From positions 1 to 18,579 of the forward strand of contig JAJYMD010000357.1 in assembly GCA_021787255.1 (NCBI GenBank): a stretch of DNA of 18,579 bases. Reading direction: 5' to 3'. The notes beneath the pieces are model-generated. The model worked only from the letters and a program-made list of their open reading frames with translations, had not been told where the DNA came from and did not search any database. The position numbers and the translations under genes are program-made. This document shows, piece after piece, positions 15,949-18,579 of the stretch. Source of the stretch: Actinomycetes bacterium (lineage in GTDB: Bacteria > Actinomycetota > Acidimicrobiia > Acidimicrobiales > RAAP-2). Position 1 is the stretch's first letter; every line of letters begins with the position of its first letter.

Positions 15949-16551
15949 GTGCCGCACGGCGTGGGCGAGACGCACGCCCATGCTCCTCGATCGCGCTCTC
16001 GCCGAGCGCCGAGCGAGCCGCACGGCGTGAGCGTGGAGCACACCTTGGACCAAGGTGGCGGGCTGCGGCGCGAGGGAGCGCGGCTCGCTCACCGGCGGCG
16101 TCATCCCTCCGCCTCCCCCGCGGCAGGGATCCGCTTCGCCCATCCCTCCGAGCGGTTCTTTGCGTCTCTGCTGGACCTGCACGGGATCCGCTGGGAGTAC
16201 GAACCGGTCGAGTTCGCGCTGGGATGGGACGAGGGAGGCTCACCGAACGCCGGCTTCCGTCCGGACTTCTGGCTCCCTGACCTTGGTTGCTTCGTCGAGC
16301 TCACGACGGCCGACCAGCGACTGGTCACCCGAAAGCACAGGAAGATCCGGCGGATGCACGACCTGTACCCCGAGGTGGAGGTCGTGGTCCTCTACCAGCG
16401 CGACTTCCTCGAGCTCCTCGCCCGCCACGGGCTGGACGCGAGCCTTTCCGGCGTGACCCGCACGCCCCGCACGCCCCGCACGCCCCGCACGCCCCGCACG
16501 CCCCGCACGCCCCGCACGCCCGGGGTGGCCGGGGTGCCCGGCGCCGCATGA
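15949..16551 (+). CDS. Uncharacterised protein with a possible PD-(D/E)XK nuclease-like core
   Basis: From GTG 15949 the protein has 200 residues. That start follows GAGGGG (15935-15940) by 8 nt. GTG 16027 is an alternative. The first 58 residues are basic, low in complexity and look disordered. The core (about 60-150) reads FAHPSERFFASLLD, then RPDFWLPDLGCFVELTT, then TRKHRKIRRM, and ends with VVVLYQRDFLEL. Glu68, Asp106, Glu117 and Lys129 are spaced as in PD-(D/E)XK nucleases, but the ExK position is Glu-Leu-Thr, so activity is uncertain. Similar ELTT proteins occur as hypothetical genes in actinobacteria, to my knowledge. Seven RTP repeats form the C-terminus. The gene probably shares the merR transcript. 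Confidence 0.65.
   Translation: MPHGVGETHAHAPRSRSRRAPSEPHGVSVEHTLDQGGGLRREGARLAHRRRHPSASPAAGIRFAHPSERFFASLLDLHGIRWEYEPVEFALGWDEGGSPNAGFRPDFWLPDLGCFVELTTADQRLVTRKHRKIRRMHDLYPEVEVVVLYQRDFLELLARHGLDASLSGVTRTPRTPRTPRTPRTPRTPRTPGVAGVPGAA
16459..16521 (+). repeat. In-frame 9-nt tandem array, seven perfect units
   Basis: The unit cgcacgccc is repeated seven times without error and encodes Arg-Thr-Pro each time at the C-terminus of the nuclease-like protein. The following 18 nt (ggggtggcc, ggggtgccc) keep a 9-nt rhythm with a different unit. Confidence 0.97.
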
Positions 16552-16664
16552 GCCGCGCCAGGGGCTCGACGCGTCGGTGGCGAACCCGGCTCCTGCACTG
16601 CGCCACGGCGGCACTGCCGATCCGCGGCGCACCGGCGCCAGAGAGCCTCGAGCCCTCGACGTAG
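16548..16664 (+). CDS. Possible small ORF, 38 residues
   Basis: ATG 16548 overlaps the stop of the nuclease-like gene (ATGA). The frame runs 38 residues to a TAG at 16662 in the 123-nt gap before gcvT. The peptide is basic at first (MSRARGSTRRWRTRL) and has no recognised domain. In GC-rich DNA such an ORF can arise by chance, so this is a candidate only. No glycine riboswitch motif was seen in the same gap. Confidence 0.2.
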   Translation: MSRARGSTRRWRTRLLHCATAALPIRGAPAPESLEPST

Positions 16665-16667
16665 CCT
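16662..16667 (+). promoter_or_regulatory. -10 box TAGCCT of gcvT
   Basis: TAGCCT predicts transcription from 16674, one base before GTG 16675 (leaderless). This separates gcvT from the merR/nuclease transcript. Confidence 0.45.
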
Positions 16668-16674
16668 TCCAGAG

Positions 16675-17754
16675 GTGGACCCGACCGTCGGTGCGCTGCG
16701 CCGCACCCCCCTCTACGACATGCACCTCGAGCTCGGCGCGAAGCTCGTCGCCTTCGGCGGCTGGGAGATGCCGCTCGCGTACCCCTCGGGCACCCTCGCC
16801 GAGCATCTGGCATGCCGGAGGGCAGCGGCGGCCTTCGACGTGAGCCACCTCGGGACCGTACGCGTGGAGGGGCCCGGGGCGTTCGAATCGCTGCAGCGGA
16901 CGCTCACGAACGACCTCGGAAAGATCGCGCCGGGGCGCGCGCAGTACACGCACCTGCTCGAGGAGGACGGCTCGGTCGCGGACGACCTCATCGTGTGGTG
17001 GATCGCAGAGGACGTCTTCGACGCGATGCCGAACGCTTCCAACACCTCGCGAGTGGTGGCGGCGCTCGGCGGGACGGACACGACCGCGACGCGCGCGGTC
17101 ATCGCGGTGCAAGGCCCGGATGCCCGTGCGCGGCTCGGGTCCTTCGCTCCCAGCGCTGCAGCCGTCGGCCGCTTCCGCGTGGCGCCTTTCGAGTGGAAAG
17201 GCACCATGTGCATGGCTGCCGGCACCGGCTACACCGGCGAGGACGGGGTGGAGTGCGCGCTTCCAGCGCGTGTGGCACCCGGGTTCTTCGCCGCGCTGGT
17301 CGATGCCGGCGTCGTCCCCGCCGGGCTCGGCGCACGCGACACGCTGCGGCTCGAAGCCGGCCTGCCACTGCACGGTCACGAGCTCGGCCCCGGCATCACG
17401 CCGCTGCAGGCGGGCCTCGGCTGGGTCGTCGCCTGGGAGAAGGGCGACTTCAAGGGTCGGGACGCGCTCGAGCGCGAGCGCGCCGAGGGGCCGCGCCGCA
17501 AGCTCCGCGGCCTCGTCGCGGACGGCCGCCAGCCGCCACGTGAGGGCGCGGAGGTGCTCTCCGGCTCGACGAGGGTGGGCGCGGTGACGAGCGGCAACTT
17601 CTCGCCCATGCTCGAGCGCGGGATCGCGCTCGCGTTCGTGGACACGGATGCGGCCGTCACGGACGGCGCGCGCCTCGCAGCGGTCGTGCGCGGACGCGAG
17701 GTGCCCGTCACCGTCGGCAAGACCCGGTTCTGGCCACCTGCGAGGATCGACTGA
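16675..17754 (+). CDS. gcvT: Glycine cleavage system aminomethyltransferase (T protein)
   Basis: GcvT takes the aminomethyl group from lipoylated GcvH, releases ammonia and forms methylene-tetrahydrofolate. The 359-residue length is normal. Features are TPLYDMHLELGAKLVAFGGWEMPL at the N-terminus, AFDVSHLG with Asp55, LTNDLGKIAPGRAQYT, the QGPDAR segment, GYTGEDGVE at about residues 185-193, and the C-terminal VTSGNFSPMLERGIALAFVD. The GTG at 16675 fits the leaderless spacing and the usual N-terminus. The stop codon overlaps the start of gcvPA (TGATG), so the two are coupled. Confidence 0.96.
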   Translation: MDPTVGALRRTPLYDMHLELGAKLVAFGGWEMPLAYPSGTLAEHLACRRAAAAFDVSHLGTVRVEGPGAFESLQRTLTNDLGKIAPGRAQYTHLLEEDGSVADDLIVWWIAEDVFDAMPNASNTSRVVAALGGTDTTATRAVIAVQGPDARARLGSFAPSAAAVGRFRVAPFEWKGTMCMAAGTGYTGEDGVECALPARVAPGFFAALVDAGVVPAGLGARDTLRLEAGLPLHGHELGPGITPLQAGLGWVVAWEKGDFKGRDALERERAEGPRRKLRGLVADGRQPPREGAEVLSGSTRVGAVTSGNFSPMLERGIALAFVDTDAAVTDGARLAAVVRGREVPVTVGKTRFWPPARID

Positions 17755-18579
17755 TGCCCGACTACCTCCCGCACACCGACCAAGAGGTGGCCGCGATGCT
17801 CGCGTTCCTCGGGCTCTCGGATCCAGACGAGCTGTTCGCCGCGGTGCCGCACGCACTGAGGCTGGCAGGCGGGCTCGACCTGCCCGAAGGTGAGCCCGAG
17901 CCCGACGTGCTCGCCCACCTCACCACGCTCGCCCGAGCGAACGACGCCGCGGACCTCGTGTGCTTCGCCGGTGCGGGCGCGTACGACCACGAGGTGCCCC
18001 CGGTGGTGCGCGCGCTGGCGAGCCGCTCGGAGTTCGTGACCGCGTACACGCCGTACCAGCCAGAGGTCGCCCAGGGCGTCCTGCAGGCCCTGTTCGAGTA
18101 CCAGACGATGGTGGCGAGGCTCGCAGGGCTGCCGGTCGCCAACGCGTCGCTCTACGACGGCGCGAACGCGCTCGTGGAGGCCGTGAACCTCGGCACCGCC
18201 GCGAGCGGCCGCCAGACCGTATGGGTGTCCTCGGGCGTGCACCCGCACTGGCGAGCGTGTCTTCGCACGTTCTCACGCGGCTCGGGGCACCGGATCGTCG
18301 AGGTCCCGCTGGCCGGCGGTCGCAGCGCGTGGCCCGACCCGGCGGCGACGCCGGGGGGCGAGCCGCCCGGGGTCGTCGTCGCCGCGTACCCGAACTACCT
18401 GGGCTGCCTGGAGGAGCTCGGCACCCTCCGGCGCCTTGCCGACGCCCACGGAGCGATCATGGTCGTCGCCGCCGATCCGGTGGCGGCGGGGATCCTGCGC
18501 TCGGCGGGGGAGTGGGGCGCCGACGTCGTGGTGGGCGAAGGGCAAGCCTTCGGCACGCCCCTCTCCTTTGGCGGCCCGT
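17754..18579 (+). CDS. gcvPA: Glycine dehydrogenase (decarboxylating) subunit 1, 5' part
   Basis: The frame opens at ATG 17754 inside the gcvT stop and runs off the window after about 275 codons. It encodes the N-terminal subunit of the two-subunit P protein, the PLP-dependent glycine decarboxylase. Signatures are MPDYLPHTDQEVAAMLAFLG at the start, CFAGAGAYDHEVPPVV, TAYTPYQPEVAQGVLQALFEYQ, LPVANASLYDGANALVEA, and GEGQAFGTPLSFGGP at the edge. Full subunits are about 440-450 residues. The companion gcvPB, which carries the PLP lysine, would be expected directly downstream but is outside the window. Confidence 0.95.
   Translation, partial: MPDYLPHTDQEVAAMLAFLGLSDPDELFAAVPHALRLAGGLDLPEGEPEPDVLAHLTTLARANDAADLVCFAGAGAYDHEVPPVVRALASRSEFVTAYTPYQPEVAQGVLQALFEYQTMVARLAGLPVANASLYDGANALVEAVNLGTAASGRQTVWVSSGVHPHWRACLRTFSRGSGHRIVEVPLAGGRSAWPDPAATPGGEPPGVVVAAYPNYLGCLEELGTLRRLADAHGAIMVVAADPVAAGILRSAGEWGADVVVGEGQAFGTPLSFGGP

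Noticed and set aside
16552..16674. Glycine riboswitch upstream of gcvT
   Set aside because: No conserved GGAGAG/GGACAGAG-type aptamer pattern was found in this 123-nt gap, and the predicted gcvT transcript is leaderless.

Overview
The window is high-GC DNA with tightly packed genes on both strands. It most likely comes from an actinobacterium. The main evidence is the ordered block gcvH, garA-type FHA protein, ftsR-type MerR regulator, bifunctional nuclease and a second MerR regulator, which matches the conserved Rv1826-Rv1830 neighbourhood of mycobacteria. The korAB genes, the long fused mannose-1-phosphate guanylyltransferase and the split glycine decarboxylase (gcvPA) make a deep-branching class such as Acidimicrobiia my best guess. 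That class assignment is inference. No phage, transposon, CRISPR array, tRNA or rRNA was seen.

Layout. Positions 1-2079 hold the end of korA and all of korB (2-oxoacid:ferredoxin oxidoreductase). A DUF1015 gene (2227-3447, minus) runs towards them. From a divergent start region, 3462-6718 carries a CDP-alcohol phosphatidyltransferase overlapping a nucleotidyltransferase/phosphomannomutase-like fusion. Positions 6728-9329 carry gcvH, the Zn-ribbon/FHA protein, ftsR and the bifunctional nuclease. Positions 9360-15189 are an interruption relative to the mycobacterial order: an AcuI/YhdH oxidoreductase (minus), a multi-spanning membrane protein (plus), a membrane-anchored protein coupled to thiD (minus), thiG (plus) and an FTR1 iron permease (minus). 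Positions 15365-18579 resume the expected order: the second MerR regulator, a nuclease-like protein, gcvT and the start of gcvPA, which runs off the end.

How the genes work together. GcvH, GcvT and GcvPA are parts of the glycine cleavage system. GarA-type FHA proteins control 2-oxoglutarate and glutamate metabolism in mycobacteria, so its presence near korAB and gcv genes fits a central carbon/nitrogen theme. ThiD and ThiG make the two halves of thiamin, the cofactor of KorAB. The phosphatidyltransferase and sugar-nucleotide fusion belong to envelope lipid and glycan synthesis.

Two patterns run through the window. First, at least eight unrelated short tandem-repeat arrays sit at gene edges, linkers or gaps. 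Arrays inside genes have periods divisible by three (9, 12, 15/18, 24/27, 30), while those in gaps do not (11, 14, 19). Second, most genes that start a transcription unit have a TANNNT -10 box placed so that the predicted transcript begins at, or up to three bases before, the start codon. Genes inside operons instead show Shine-Dalgarno sequences or stop/start overlaps. This window therefore appears to rely heavily on leaderless mRNAs. I found no clear new multi-gene system. The most unusual items are the repeat arrays, the repeated element flanking the iron permease, the catalytically degenerate phosphomannomutase half and the nuclease-like gene next to the second MerR regulator.
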